Origin: Microvirga sp. 17 mud 1-3
GTDB taxonomy: Bacteria; Pseudomonadota; Alphaproteobacteria; Rhizobiales; Beijerinckiaceae
DNA length: 64,000 bases
Direction of reading: 5' to 3'
Assembly (NCBI RefSeq): GCF_003151255.1
Contig: NZ_CP029481.1
Coordinates: forward strand, 4,155,001 to 4,219,000
Shown here: positions 52,921 to 61,772 of the stretch, piece after piece
How positions within the stretch are numbered: position 1 is the stretch's first letter
Layout: each line of letters begins with the position of its first letter
Notes under the pieces: model-generated
Database searches by the model: none
Seen by the model: only the letters and a program-made list of their open reading frames with translations
Told to the model about the DNA's origin: nothing
Translations under genes and position numbers: made by a program

Positions 52921-53007
52921 AAAAGGACCCGGAGATCCTGGCAGATCACGATCCGGGTCCAATTCTGGATCTAGGAAAAGGATGGCGGGCGAAAGCCCGT
53001 CATCCAC
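52921..53007 (-). other. Two tandem terminator-like hairpins in the gene-free region upstream of acpXL
   Basis: On the minus strand, GGATG-A-CGGGC, TTTC, GCCCG-C-CATCC is followed by TTTTCC. Then GGACCCGGA and TCCGGGTCC pair around an 18-nt loop and are followed by TTTTC. No open frame in 52490-53161 is convincing, so these stems terminate no known gene. They could end a small RNA transcribed leftward, or form a structured leader or insulator ahead of acpXL. I see nothing else definable in 52490-52920. Confidence 0.45.
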
Positions 53008-53161
53008 TCCGATCCCAATATAGCGCGCTCTTCGGGCCGATCCAAGCCGCCCATCTGCAGACGCCCGCCCCCTGCGATTGATTAATACGGGTCAATGCCC
53101 GATAAGGCGGCCCTGACGCCGAAGGCCCCGGCTCGGGCCGCAACCGCTACAATGGATTGCC

Positions 53162-53884
53162 GTGATCAACAGGTTTCTCAAGCCTGAAACCCGCTATGCC
53201 CGCCGCATGGCCCGCATCGCCCGCTGGGACAAGCCCGTCGGGGGGGCCCTCGGGCGCGTGCGCGCCTGGGCCAACATGCTGCTGGTCGATCACGGGGTCT
53301 TTCGCCTGCTCTACCTGAACAAGCACCGGGTCTCGGAGCGGCTCTGGCGCTCGGCCCAGCCGGCTCCGCACCAGATCTCGCGGCTCAAGGACGAGGGGGT
53401 GCGCACCATCGTCAACCTGCGCGGCGGGCGCGAGCACGGCTCCTGGCAGCTTCAGAAGGATATCTGCGAGCGGCTCGGGATCAACCTCGTGGAATTCGTG
53501 GTGCGCTCCCGCGGCGCGCCGGACCGGGAAACCCTTCTGTCCGCCAAGGCCTTCTTCGAGACCGTCGAATACCCGGCCGTGCTCCATTGCAAGTCAGGTG
53601 CCGACCGGGCGGGCTTCGTGGCGGCCCTCTACCTCATCGTCCATGAGGGCCGCAGCGTGGACGAGGCCCTGCGCCAGCTCTCCGCCCGCTACGGCCATTT
53701 CCGCTTTTCCAAGACCGGCATCCTCGACGCCTTCTTCGAGCGCTACCGCCAGGAGGGCGAGGCCAGGGGGATTCCCTTCCTCACCTGGGTCGAGACCGTC
53801 TACGACCCGGAGGCCCTGGAGAGGGACTTCCGACCCGGCTTCTGGTCGAACGTTCTGGTCGACCGCATCATGCGGCGGGAGTGA
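53162..53884 (+). CDS. Tyrosine/dual-specificity phosphatase family protein
   Basis: A 240-residue cysteine phosphatase. The CX5R active site is AVLHCKSGADRAGFVAALYL. The likely general-acid loop is VVRSRGAPDRETLL. Upstream, LWRSAQPAPHQISRLKDEGV and RTIVNLRGGREHGSW match the Cdc14/DSP-like family of bacterial PTPs. No signal peptide is seen. The start is uncertain: GTG 53162 gives the length quoted, and an ATG at 53207 would drop 15 residues. It is transcribed alone, divergent from the acpXL region. Confidence 0.85.
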   Translation: MINRFLKPETRYARRMARIARWDKPVGGALGRVRAWANMLLVDHGVFRLLYLNKHRVSERLWRSAQPAPHQISRLKDEGVRTIVNLRGGREHGSWQLQKDICERLGINLVEFVVRSRGAPDRETLLSAKAFFETVEYPAVLHCKSGADRAGFVAALYLIVHEGRSVDEALRQLSARYGHFRFSKTGILDAFFERYRQEGEARGIPFLTWVETVYDPEALERDFRPGFWSNVLVDRIMRRE

Positions 53885-53945
53885 GGCCCGAAGCGCTCTG
53901 CCGGCGGGGCAAGCCCGCCGGGTCGCGCCGTCAGTCGAGGACTTG

Positions 53946-54461
53946 TCAGTCGAGGACCTGGCAGTGCTTGGGCACGCCGGGGACCGGATCGCCGAAGGTG
54001 CCGTTGTTGCAGCCGACTCCGCCCCGATAGAAACCCTCCGCATAGCGGCCATGGGCACCGTAGCGGACCCGTTTGCCACCCCGGAAGCCGCAGAAGCCGT
54101 TTTCGTCGGCACAGGTCCGCCAAGCCGGCCCGCCATATTCCGTCTCGCGCCAGCGGACGGGCCGGTGCGGGAATGGCGGCTCGAAGTCTTCCCGGGCGGA
54201 CCGGGCGATATAGGCGCAGCGCTTCGGGATTCCGGGCGCCGGATCACCGAAGGCCCGGTTGGAGCACGGAATGCCGCCTCCCGGGACGTCGCGCGCCACC
54301 TGGTGGCCCGGGATGCCGTAGACGACCCGGGTCGGATAGGGAACGCGGCAGAAACCGTGCTCCGGCGCGCAGGGCACGAGGCCCTGGGCGACAGCGGCGG
54401 TGGATCCGGCGAGCGCAGCGCCGAGGATCAGCACCGCGGTTGCAATGATGGAGCGAAGCAT
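53946..54461 (-). CDS. Secreted Cys-rich protein with two tandem ~50-residue modules
   Basis: Function not recognised. A 171-residue exported protein with a signal peptide (ATAVLILGAALAGSTAAVAQ). Two homologous modules follow, each with four cysteines in the same spacing. The first runs from PCAPEHGFCRVPYPTRVVYG to GIPCSNRAFGDPAPGIPKRC, and the second from TCADENGFCGFRGGKRVRYG to GVGCNNGTFGDPVPGVPKHC. The repeated FGDPxPGxPKxC end and GFC start define the module; the cysteines probably form two disulfides per module. From memory, similar FGDP..G..K.C modules occur in secreted carbohydrate-active proteins, which would suggest glycan binding; this is not proven. Confidence 0.75.
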   Translation of the reverse strand: MLRSIIATAVLILGAALAGSTAAVAQGLVPCAPEHGFCRVPYPTRVVYGIPGHQVARDVPGGGIPCSNRAFGDPAPGIPKRCAYIARSAREDFEPPFPHRPVRWRETEYGGPAWRTCADENGFCGFRGGKRVRYGAHGRYAEGFYRGGVGCNNGTFGDPVPGVPKHCQVLD

Positions 54462-54561
54462 GGATGTCCTCCCTGAGTGGGTTCACCACCCTTAAGAGGA
54501 TCGTCTTAACATTGTTATAATATATCTATACTGCGTCTGACCGGCCTGTCCCTGCCCGTTC

Positions 54562-56346
54562 TCAGGCCACCGGACTCGCAGGCTCGGCCTCGCCCGAGAG
54601 CTGGAGGCGGTGAAGGCGCGCATAGGTCCCGCCCGAGGCCACGAGCGCCTCGTGGGAGCCCATCTCGGCGACGCGGCCCGCCTCCATCACGACGATCTTG
54701 TCCGCGTCCCGCACGGTCGAGAGCCGGTGGGCAATCACGAGGGTGGTGCGGCCCTTCATGAGCCGGCGGATCGCCTCCTGGACGAGCTGTTCGGATTCCG
54801 AATCGAGCGCGCTCGTCGCCTCATCCAGCAGCAGGATCGGCGCATCCTTGAGGAAGGCGCGGGCAAGCGACACCCGCTGGCGCTCGCCTCCCGACAGCCG
54901 CCCGCCGCCGGGCCCGACGACCGTGTCGTAGCCCTGGGGCATCCGCATGATGAAATCGTGCGCGGCCGCGGCCCTGGCGGCCGCGACGATCTCCTCGTCG
55001 CTCGCGCCGGGCCGGCCGAACGCGATATTGGCCCGCACCGTGTCGTCGAAGAGCACCACGTCCTGGCTGACCACCGCGATGGCGCTGCGTAAGGACCGGA
55101 GCGTGACGTCGCGCACGTCCTGCCCGTCCACCAGCACGGCGCCGGACGTGACGTCGTAGAGCCGGGGCACCAGGGAGAGCACGGTCGACTTGCCGGAGCC
55201 GGAGCGGCCGACGAGGGCCGTGGTGCGGCCCGCCTCGGCGGTGAAATCCACATGATGAAGCGCGGTCTGCTCCGCATTGTAGGAAAAGCCCAGATCCTTG
55301 AACCTGATCTCGCCGCCCGTCACCGCGAGCGCCTTCGCGCCCGGCCGGTCGGTGATCTGCGGCTTCTCGTCCATGACCGCGAAGGTGCGCTGGAGGGCGG
55401 CCGCCGCCTCCTGAACGATGGCGTTGAGATTGCCGAGCGCCCGGATCGGCTGGGCGGCCAGGATGAGCGCGCTGACGAAGCCCGTGAAGTCGCCCACCGT
55501 GCTGCCGCCGGCGATGATCCGCTGGCCGATCAGCACCAGCACGGCCGCCACCGCGAAGCCGCCGCCCGCCTCGAGGAGCGGATCGAGGCGCCCGCGCGCA
55601 TTGGCGGCCTTCATCTTGAGCTTGCGCACCTCGTCGAAGGTCTGGGCCGCCTTGGACTTGAGATAGCCCTCGAGCGCGTAGGTCTTGGCCACGCGGGTGC
55701 CCGCGAGGCTTTCGGTGATCAGGCTCGCCATCTGGCCGGTCTGCTCCTGGGTCGAGATCGCGACCCGGCGCAGCTTCTTGCCGATCTTGCCGATAGGATG
55801 AGCGATGAACGGCACCGTGACGCCGGCCACCAGGGTGAGCACCGGGTCGATCCACAGCATGGCGGCGACGAGCGCGATGATGGTCGTCACTTCCCGCAGG
55901 AACACGGTCGAGATGCGGGTCAGCGCCTCCTTGATGAACAGGAAATCCGTCGTGAAGCGCTGGGTGAGCGCCGCCGGGCTTTCCCGCCCGATCTGGGCGA
56001 TGTCCGCATCGATCATGTGGCCATAGAGGGCCGTCTGCATGTCGGCCTCGATCTTGGTCACCACCCGGTTGGTCAGCACCGTGAGCGCCAGGAGCGAGAA
56101 GCCCTTCACGGACGTGACCGCGATGACGAAGAGGGGCGCGAGCAGGATCGCGGTCGCGTCCCGGGCCGCGAAGGCATCGAAGGCCGCCTTGATGAGCACC
56201 GGATAGAGGCCCGTCGCGCCGGAGACCAGGGCCACGAGAACGAGGACGAGCGCCAGGGTCTTGGCATGCGGACGCATCCAGTCCCGCCAGAGGCGCCGGA
56301 TCAGGGGAAGCGTATCGCCGCGCAGAAGCGGATTCTTGCCAGCCAT
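54562..56346 (-). CDS. ABC exporter with fused membrane and ATPase domains (MsbA-like)
   Basis: A 594-residue half-transporter: six membrane helices over about residues 25-300, then an ATPase domain with Walker A LVGRSGSGKSTVLSLV, signature RLSGGERQRVSLARAFL, Walker B PILLLDEATSALD and switch IAHRLST. Layout and length match MsbA-type lipid A-core flippases and related multidrug exporters. The VLCFA/LPS genes lie a few kb away but on a separate transcript, so lipid export is plausible, not shown. The start is ATG 56346; a TTG seven codons upstream is less likely. It is divergent from vapBC. Confidence 0.88.
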   Translation of the reverse strand: MAGKNPLLRGDTLPLIRRLWRDWMRPHAKTLALVLVLVALVSGATGLYPVLIKAAFDAFAARDATAILLAPLFVIAVTSVKGFSLLALTVLTNRVVTKIEADMQTALYGHMIDADIAQIGRESPAALTQRFTTDFLFIKEALTRISTVFLREVTTIIALVAAMLWIDPVLTLVAGVTVPFIAHPIGKIGKKLRRVAISTQEQTGQMASLITESLAGTRVAKTYALEGYLKSKAAQTFDEVRKLKMKAANARGRLDPLLEAGGGFAVAAVLVLIGQRIIAGGSTVGDFTGFVSALILAAQPIRALGNLNAIVQEAAAALQRTFAVMDEKPQITDRPGAKALAVTGGEIRFKDLGFSYNAEQTALHHVDFTAEAGRTTALVGRSGSGKSTVLSLVPRLYDVTSGAVLVDGQDVRDVTLRSLRSAIAVVSQDVVLFDDTVRANIAFGRPGASDEEIVAAARAAAAHDFIMRMPQGYDTVVGPGGGRLSGGERQRVSLARAFLKDAPILLLDEATSALDSESEQLVQEAIRRLMKGRTTLVIAHRLSTVRDADKIVVMEAGRVAEMGSHEALVASGGTYARLHRLQLSGEAEPASPVA

Positions 56347-56458
56347 CGTCTCACGTATCGTGTGCAACCGCGTGTGGCGTTAGCACGCCCCTACCCATGG
56401 CCGCAAACATCGCCGCGTCCCCTGTCGCCGCAGGGACGGGAAATCCGGAACCGGATGA

Positions 56459-56485
56459 GGTACCTTTTTCCTTTCTCAAGGTACC
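56459..56485. promoter_or_regulatory. Paired GGTACC operator upstream of vapBC
   Basis: Two identical palindromic hexamers GGTACC at 56459-56464 and 56480-56485, exactly 21 bp apart (two helical turns), lie just ahead of a likely promoter and 38-64 bp before the vapB start. This fits a VapB-VapC autoregulatory operator. Confidence 0.55.
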
Positions 56486-56522
56486 GAATTCTGTTACGAT
56501 CAATCTCGAACAGGAGGATCTC

Positions 56523-56768
56523 ATGGCCCTGAACATCAAGGACCCCGCCCTGCTCCGTCAGATCGAGCACCTCAGCCGTGTGCGGCGCATGAGCAAGGCC
56601 GATGTGCTGCGGGCAGCCCTCGACCGCGAAATGGCCGAGGAAGCAAGCGCGATGCCCGTGAAGGAGCGTCTTGCGCCGCTTCTCGCCAAGGTGGCCAGTA
56701 CCGTGACGGTCGAGCGGACCTCCTGGGAGGAAGAAAAGCGCTACTTCGACGAGCTCTGGGGCCAATAG
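56523..56768 (+). CDS. vapB: Type II antitoxin VapB
   Basis: An 81-residue antitoxin. The N-terminal MALNIKDPALLRQIEHLSRV and RRMSKADVLRAALDREMAE form a ribbon-helix-helix-like DNA-binding part of the PSK/VapB family. The acidic/aromatic C-terminus (TSWEEEKRYFDELWGQ) should insert into the toxin. A perfect AGGAGG precedes ATG 56523. The VapC start lies 2 bp after the stop, so the pair is translationally coupled, with antitoxin first. The longer upstream frame covers the operator and is not coding. Confidence 0.92.
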   Translation: MALNIKDPALLRQIEHLSRVRRMSKADVLRAALDREMAEEASAMPVKERLAPLLAKVASTVTVERTSWEEEKRYFDELWGQ

Positions 56769-56770
56769 GC

Positions 56771-57166
56771 ATGTTCCTCGATGCTTCCGCGGTCCTCGCC
56801 ATCCTTCTCCAGGAGGACGGTCACGAGGCGCTGATTGAGCGGATCGAGACGGCCCGCACCCCGCTGACCACGTCACCGATCGCGATGGTGGAATGCGTCG
56901 CGAACTTGGCGAGCAAGGGAGGGTTATCGGTGGAGGCGGCCCATGGGTTCGTGGCCGAGTTCATGCAGCGGCTGGATGTCCATGAAATGCCGGTCACGCC
57001 CCAGATCGGCACCGAGGCCATCCGGGCCTTCGCCCGCTACGGGAAGGGCCAGAACAGTCCGGCCCGCCTGAACATGGGCGACTGTTTCGCCTATGCGTGC
57101 GCCAAGAGCACCGGCCTCCCCCTGCTCTACAAGGGCAACGATTTCATCCATACGGACCTGGGCTGA
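56771..57166 (+). CDS. vapC: Type II toxin VapC, PIN-domain ribonuclease
   Basis: A 131-residue PIN-domain RNase. The acidic residues of the metal site are visible: MFLDASAVLAILLQE (Asp4), SPIAMVECVANLA (Glu), LNMGDCFAYACAK (Asp) and LYKGNDFIHTDLG (Asp). VapC toxins cleave tRNA or the sarcin-ricin loop of 23S rRNA when freed from VapB. All catalytic residues are present, so it should be active. It is convergent with the Rsm22-type gene, 7 bp away. Confidence 0.94.
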   Translation: MFLDASAVLAILLQEDGHEALIERIETARTPLTTSPIAMVECVANLASKGGLSVEAAHGFVAEFMQRLDVHEMPVTPQIGTEAIRAFARYGKGQNSPARLNMGDCFAYACAKSTGLPLLYKGNDFIHTDLG

Positions 57167-57173
57167 GACACCG

Positions 57174-58133
57174 CTACAGCCCATCGCCCCAGTCGGCCCG
57201 GCGGGCGTGCTTGAAGTCGGCGCCCTCGCGCTTGGTGAAGAGGCGCTCCTGCGCCCGGCCGTCGGCCTGGCACAGTTTCAGCCGCGCCTGCCCGCTGGCG
57301 AGGCGGGGCGGCGCGATGACGCGGGCGGCGAGAAGCTGCCCGGGGAAGCGGGAGGCCGCCAGATAGATGAACTTCTCGTCCTCCCATGGCACCTCCGCGC
57401 CCTTGGCCTGCCGGTGCAGGCGCGAGCGGGCGACCCGGCGGGCAAAGTGGCACCAGTCGGGCGCCGCGAGCGGGCAGGCAGCCGCATGGGGACAGGGAGC
57501 GAGCAGGAAGGCGCCGGCAGTGATCAGCCGGTCCCGGGCCGCGAGAATTCGCTCCCACCCGGCCGGCGTGCCGGGCTCGACGACCAGGAGGGTGTCGCGG
57601 GTGAGATGCCAGAGCCGATCGATGAGGGGGCCGCGCTCGGCCTCCGCCAGCTCGTCGAGCACATAGGCGAGGGTCACGAGGTCGTGGGGCGCGACACCCT
57701 CCAGGGGCTTCGCGACGTTGCCGGCCTGCCATGCGGCCGGAACGGGGGCTTCCCGGGCCAGCCGCTCGCCCCAGGCCCGGATGGCGGGGCTGCCTTCGAC
57801 CAGGAGGGCGCGGCCGAGATCCGGCCAGCAATCCATGGCGGCCCAGAAGACGGTGCCCGGTCCCGCGCCCAGATCGAGAAGGTCGGCGGGAGAAAAATCC
57901 GGCCGCGCCTCGGCGAGCGCCCCCATGGCGGCGCGGACGGCCGCGAAGGTCGCAGGCAGGCGCGTGGCCAGATAGGCGCGGGCCGCAAGGTCGTCTGAGA
58001 GGTGGAAGCGCCCGTCCCGAACCTCCGCCCGGTAGCGCGCCGAAAGCATGCCGGCGGCCCGGCTCAGGTCCGACAGGCCGGTTCCGGCCAGCGCAGCGTC
58101 CACGCCCTGTCGCAGGAGCGGCGGCAGTTCCAT
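57174..58133 (-). CDS. Rsm22-type small ribosomal subunit methyltransferase-like protein
   Basis: A 319-residue SAM-dependent methyltransferase of the Rsm22 family, whose eukaryotic members act in mitochondrial ribosome assembly. The SAM loop is LLDLGAGPGTVFWAAMDC. LVTLAYVLDELAEAER and LLVVEPGTPAGWERILAARD are family blocks. A cysteine cluster CPHAAACPLAAPDWCHFARR follows, with a further Cys in LKLCQADG; in the family these may bind metal or an Fe-S cluster. The start is ATG 58133 (MELPPLLRQGVDAAL). It is divergent from pirin and convergent with vapC. Confidence 0.87.
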   Translation of the reverse strand: MELPPLLRQGVDAALAGTGLSDLSRAAGMLSARYRAEVRDGRFHLSDDLAARAYLATRLPATFAAVRAAMGALAEARPDFSPADLLDLGAGPGTVFWAAMDCWPDLGRALLVEGSPAIRAWGERLAREAPVPAAWQAGNVAKPLEGVAPHDLVTLAYVLDELAEAERGPLIDRLWHLTRDTLLVVEPGTPAGWERILAARDRLITAGAFLLAPCPHAAACPLAAPDWCHFARRVARSRLHRQAKGAEVPWEDEKFIYLAASRFPGQLLAARVIAPPRLASGQARLKLCQADGRAQERLFTKREGADFKHARRADWGDGL

Positions 58134-58355
58134 GAATTCTCGACATCCGTGAAAGGCCGGCCCCGCGCCGGCAGACATGTGCTCTTTATCACAGGATTCC
58201 GCCTTGCCCAGGAGGAAGCCTGCGCCGGAAAGGCACAGGCTTTGCCGCGTCAAGCCTCGGCCGTGCAAGGACACCTTTTCGGGATTGCGCTTGGCTTGGG
58301 CGCCGGAGCGCCTATCCTGCGGGTCAGGCGCAGGGGTGACTTAAGGAGAGGTGCC

Positions 58356-59270
58356 ATGAGCTGGCTGCCGAGCGAAGATCCGATCCTGGGCGATCCCCGA
58401 TCCTGCGATGCGCTGGAGCTCGTTGTGGTTCCCCGCGTCCGCGACCTGGGTGACGGCTTTTCGGTCCGTCGCGCCCTGCCGCACGGCAAGCGGCAGATGG
58501 TCGGCCCCTTCATCTTCTTCGATCATTTCGGCCCCGTGCAGCTCATCGCCGGACAGGGCATGGATGTCAGGCCCCATCCGCATATCGGGCTCGCCACCGT
58601 CACGTATCTCTTCGACGGCCGCATCACCCACCGGGACAGCAACGGCAATATCCAGGACATCGCGCCCGGCGCCATGAACCTGATGACGGCCGGACGCGGC
58701 ATCGCCCATTCGGAGCGCTCTCCGGAGGCCGAGCGCCACGGCGGGCGGATGCTCGGCCTGCAGAGCTGGATCGCCTTGCCGGCGGACCGGGAGGAAATCG
58801 ACCCCTCGTTCCAGCATTTCGACGCCGCGACGCTGCCGGTCGTGGAGGATACGGGGCTCTTCGCGCGGGTGATCGCGGGCTCCGCCTTCGGGACCACCGC
58901 GCCGGTGACCCAGGTCTCCGACTGGTTCTACGTGGAGGTCTCCGTCGAGGCGGGCAGGAGCGTGCCCCTCGACGCCAACCACGAGGAGCGAGCGATCTAT
59001 GTGGTCGAGGGCGAGATCGAGATCGCGGGCGACCGGTTCGAGGGGCCCCGCCTCCTGGTGTTCCGGCCGGGCGACCGCATCACGGTGCACGCCGTGCGCC
59101 CGACCCGCATGATGTTCCTGGGCGGCGCGGCGCTCGAGGGACCGCGTCATATCTGGTGGAACTTCGTGTCCTCGCGCCGGGAGCGGATCGAGCAGGCGAA
59201 GGAAGACTGGAAGATGGGCCGTTTCGCCCATGTGCCCGACGAGAGCGAGTTCATCCCCCTGCCCGAATGA
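58356..59270 (+). CDS. Pirin family protein
   Basis: A bicupin of 304 residues. The metal-binding His residues are in VRPHPHIGLATVTYL and RGIAHSERSP. The pirin opening GFSVRRALPHGKRQMVGPFI and FDHFGPVQL are clear. Some pirins are quercetin 2,3-dioxygenases and others regulate pyruvate metabolism; neither can be assigned here. The start ATG 58356 is preceded by AAGGAGAG. The OsmC gene starts 17 bp downstream, so both are probably one transcript ended by the terminator at 59710. This pairing suggests a redox or stress role. Confidence 0.93.
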   Translation: MSWLPSEDPILGDPRSCDALELVVVPRVRDLGDGFSVRRALPHGKRQMVGPFIFFDHFGPVQLIAGQGMDVRPHPHIGLATVTYLFDGRITHRDSNGNIQDIAPGAMNLMTAGRGIAHSERSPEAERHGGRMLGLQSWIALPADREEIDPSFQHFDAATLPVVEDTGLFARVIAGSAFGTTAPVTQVSDWFYVEVSVEAGRSVPLDANHEERAIYVVEGEIEIAGDRFEGPRLLVFRPGDRITVHAVRPTRMMFLGGAALEGPRHIWWNFVSSRRERIEQAKEDWKMGRFAHVPDESEFIPLPE

Positions 59271-59287
59271 CCATTCCAAGGAGCCCC

Positions 59288-59683
59288 ATGGCGACCGTCC
59301 ATCTCACGAGCGAAACCGGCTACCGGCAGGAAGTCCGCGCCCGTACGCACAGATTCGCGGCCGACGAGCCGGAAAGCCTCGGCGGAACGGATAGCGGCCC
59401 GTCGCCTTACGAGCTGCTGCTGGCGTCGCTCGCCGCCTGCACGTCCCTCACCTTGCGCATGTATGCGGACCGCAAGGGCTGGGAGCTGGGGCGCATCGAC
59501 GTGGATGCACGCTTCGCCAGGGGCGAGGACGGGACCGAGTCGATCACCCGCGAGGTCCGCCTCAGCGCGCCGCTCGACCCGGAGCGGCAGGCGCGGCTTG
59601 CGGAGATCTGCGAGAAGACGCCCGTCACGAAGACGCTCAAGCGCGGCACGCCCATCGAGACCACCTTGAGGGCGGCGTCCTAG
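59288..59683 (+). CDS. OsmC family protein (organic hydroperoxide reductase-like)
   Basis: A 131-residue OsmC/Ohr-fold protein. The first redox Cys is in SPYELLLASLAACTSLTLRM and the second in LAEICEKTPVTKTLKRG, the positions of the peroxidatic and resolving cysteines. The start ATG 59288 (MATVHLTSETGYRQEV) follows AAGGAG. It probably reduces organic hydroperoxides or acts on small thiol-reactive compounds. It is co-transcribed with pirin. Confidence 0.92.
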   Translation: MATVHLTSETGYRQEVRARTHRFAADEPESLGGTDSGPSPYELLLASLAACTSLTLRMYADRKGWELGRIDVDARFARGEDGTESITREVRLSAPLDPERQARLAEICEKTPVTKTLKRGTPIETTLRAAS

Positions 59684-59709
59684 AGCGTCGGATCTAGAGT
59701 TAGCGCATG

Positions 59710-59737
59710 AAAAAGCCCGGCCGGAGCCGGGCTTTTT
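59710..59737. terminator. Bidirectional intrinsic terminator between OsmC and chemoreceptor genes
   Basis: AAAAAGCCCGGC, CGGA, GCCGGGCTTTTT: a perfect stem with A- and T-runs on both sides, placed between convergent genes, 27 bp after the OsmC stop and 25 bp before the chemoreceptor stop. Confidence 0.92.
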
Positions 59738-59761
59738 GCTTTCCTGGCATAGCGCCTGCCG

Positions 59762-61459
59762 TCAGGCGGCCTTCACGCCCGTGAGGAAGTGACCGACCTC
59801 CTGCCCCAGGCTGTCGGAGTGGCGCGCCAGCTCCTGGGCGGCGCTGAGCACCTGCGAGGCGGCGGCGCCGGTCTCGCCTGCGCCGCGCTTCACGTCGCCG
59901 ATATTCGCCGTCACCATCTCGGTGCCGCGCGCGGCTTCCTGCACATTGCGGGCGATCTCCGAGGTTGCGGCGCCCTGCTCTTCCATGGCGGCCGCAATCG
60001 AGACGGAGATCTGGGACATCCGCGCAATGGTGCGGCCGATCCCATCGATGGCGCCGACCGCTTCTCGGGTCGCCTGCTGCACGGAACCGATCTGCGACGA
60101 GATCTCGTCCGTGGCCCGGGCGGTCTGGTTCGCAAGCTCCTTCACCTCGGAGGCAACGACCGCGAAGCCCTTGCCGGCCTCGCCCGCGCGCGCCGCCTCG
60201 ATGGTGGCGTTGAGCGCAAGCAGGTTGGTCTGGCTGGCGATGCTGTTGATGAGCTGGACCACGTTGCCGATCTTCTCGGCCGTCTCGGCGAGGGCCTGGA
60301 CGGTCGCGTTGGTGCGCTGGGCATCCGAGACCGCCTGTTCGGCGATCTGGGACGATTGCGTGACCTGGGAGGCGATTTCGCGGATCGAGATGGACAGCTC
60401 CTCGGTGGCGGCCGCGACGGTCTGCACGTTGGCGGAAGCCTGCTCGGCTGCCGAGGCGACGTTCACCGACTGGCCGTTGGTCTGGTCCGCAATGGCCGTC
60501 ATGGACTGGGCGGTCGCCTCCATTTCGGTGGCGGCCGAGGCCAGCCCCTGAGTCATGGCCGACACATTGTGCTCGAACTCGCTCGCCAGCCGGTCCAGGG
60601 CCTGGGCCCGGCGCATCTTCGCTTCGTTCTCATGCTCCTGCTCGGCCGCCAGGCGGCGAGCCTCGACGGCATTATCTTTGAACACCTGGAGCGCGCGAGC
60701 AAGCTGCCCGACTTCGTCTTTACGCTCGACGCCCATTACATTGACGGTCAGGTCACCCTGCGCCAGCCGGGACATAGCTGCTGTCATGTTACCGAGAGGG
60801 CGTGTGATCCCGTAGATCGTGATTGCGCCAACCAGGCCCAGTGCTGCCAGAAGGCCGATGGCTCCTGAAGCAAACAGGTTTCGGGTGGTATTGGAAGCAA
60901 GGCTCTCTGCGTCGGCTTTTGCCTTTCCGAGGGCCGCCTTGCTTGCGTCGACCCGCTCGCTCAAAAGCTCGCGTAGCTTGATGCGGGCATCGCGCCCCAC
61001 ACCATCTGAAATCGCAAGGGCGGCCTCATCATCATTCTTCGTTCCAAGAGCGACACTTTTGTCCGTGAGCTCGAAATAGCCAACGATGGCGGACTTGAGA
61101 CCGCTGAACGCAGACTGCCGCTCCGGTGTATCGGCCAGTGCAAGCAATTCATCAACTCTCTTCAGAGTCCTTTGCTTGTACTGATTGTAAGTTGCCTCGA
61201 TCCGCTCGATCCGCTCAGGATTGCTTACCGCGAGCAGGTTTTTTTCTTGCGTGGTGACCTCGTTCACGTCGGCATTGATCTGAAGGGTAACGGCAAGCCG
61301 TGTCGCCTCGAAGTCAACGAGATCCTGCGTTTCCTGAGCCATTTCCTTGAGGCCCAGCATTGCGAGGAGGATCAATCCTACGGTGACGGCGGCGAAGATT
61401 GAGACCGGGATCGCTAACTTGGCCAGCAGTTTGGAATTGTTGAGAAAACGCATTGTCAT
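59762..61459 (-). CDS. Methyl-accepting chemotaxis protein
   Basis: A 565-residue chemoreceptor. TM1 lies at about residues 12-37. A helical periplasmic sensor (four-helix-bundle type) follows to about 190, then TM2 ([20 protein letters not shown]), HAMP ([20 protein letters not shown]) and the signalling domain. The kinase-control tip is [20 protein letters not shown] followed by [19 protein letters not shown]. It has no C-terminal CheR-binding pentapeptide. The ligand is unknown. Codon use in the first third is less GC-rich than in the conserved signalling part, normal for a fast-evolving sensor. The 61460-61772 gap holds its promoter and no gene. Confidence 0.94.
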   Translation of the reverse strand: MTMRFLNNSKLLAKLAIPVSIFAAVTVGLILLAMLGLKEMAQETQDLVDFEATRLAVTLQINADVNEVTTQEKNLLAVSNPERIERIEATYNQYKQRTLKRVDELLALADTPERQSAFSGLKSAIVGYFELTDKSVALGTKNDDEAALAISDGVGRDARIKLRELLSERVDASKAALGKAKADAESLASNTTRNLFASGAIGLLAALGLVGAITIYGITRPLGNMTAAMSRLAQGDLTVNVMGVERKDEVGQLARALQVFKDNAVEARRLAAEQEHENEAKMRRAQALDRLASEFEHNVSAMTQGLASAATEMEATAQSMTAIADQTNGQSVNVASAAEQASANVQTVAAATEELSISIREIASQVTQSSQIAEQAVSDAQRTNATVQALAETAEKIGNVVQLINSIASQTNLLALNATIEAARAGEAGKGFAVVASEVKELANQTARATDEISSQIGSVQQATREAVGAIDGIGRTIARMSQISVSIAAAMEEQGAATSEIARNVQEAARGTEMVTANIGDVKRGAGETGAAASQVLSAAQELARHSDSLGQEVGHFLTGVKAA

Positions 61460-61772
61460 TCATTGGCCTGCCCGCAACGCCGCGGGAAGCGCGCGCCCCC
61501 CTGGCGCACAAATCACAGGCAGAGCAGAAAAGGCACCCGCGCATGAAGAACTTCTTAAGGTGAAACTCGTGGGGCCACCTTTGCGGTCATCTTTCGTCAA
61601 CTTTGTTCTTCCTGTTGCCGAAAAGCAAAAACGCCTCTGATTTCATGAGGAATATTTCCATATAAGATCAGGATATATCGGTTCGACGACGCTCGGACCT
61701 TTGCAGTCGGGCGGCGGCCTGCTTCAATGGTTTGTGGCGGTCCAGCGCGGGCCGGAAGAATGGGGGAACGGC

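Noticed and set aside
52511..52921. 136-codon plus-strand frame upstream of the tyrosine phosphatase
   Set aside because: No third-position bias, no plausible ribosome binding site, and low-complexity Ser/Arg/Gly composition. Treated as non-coding.
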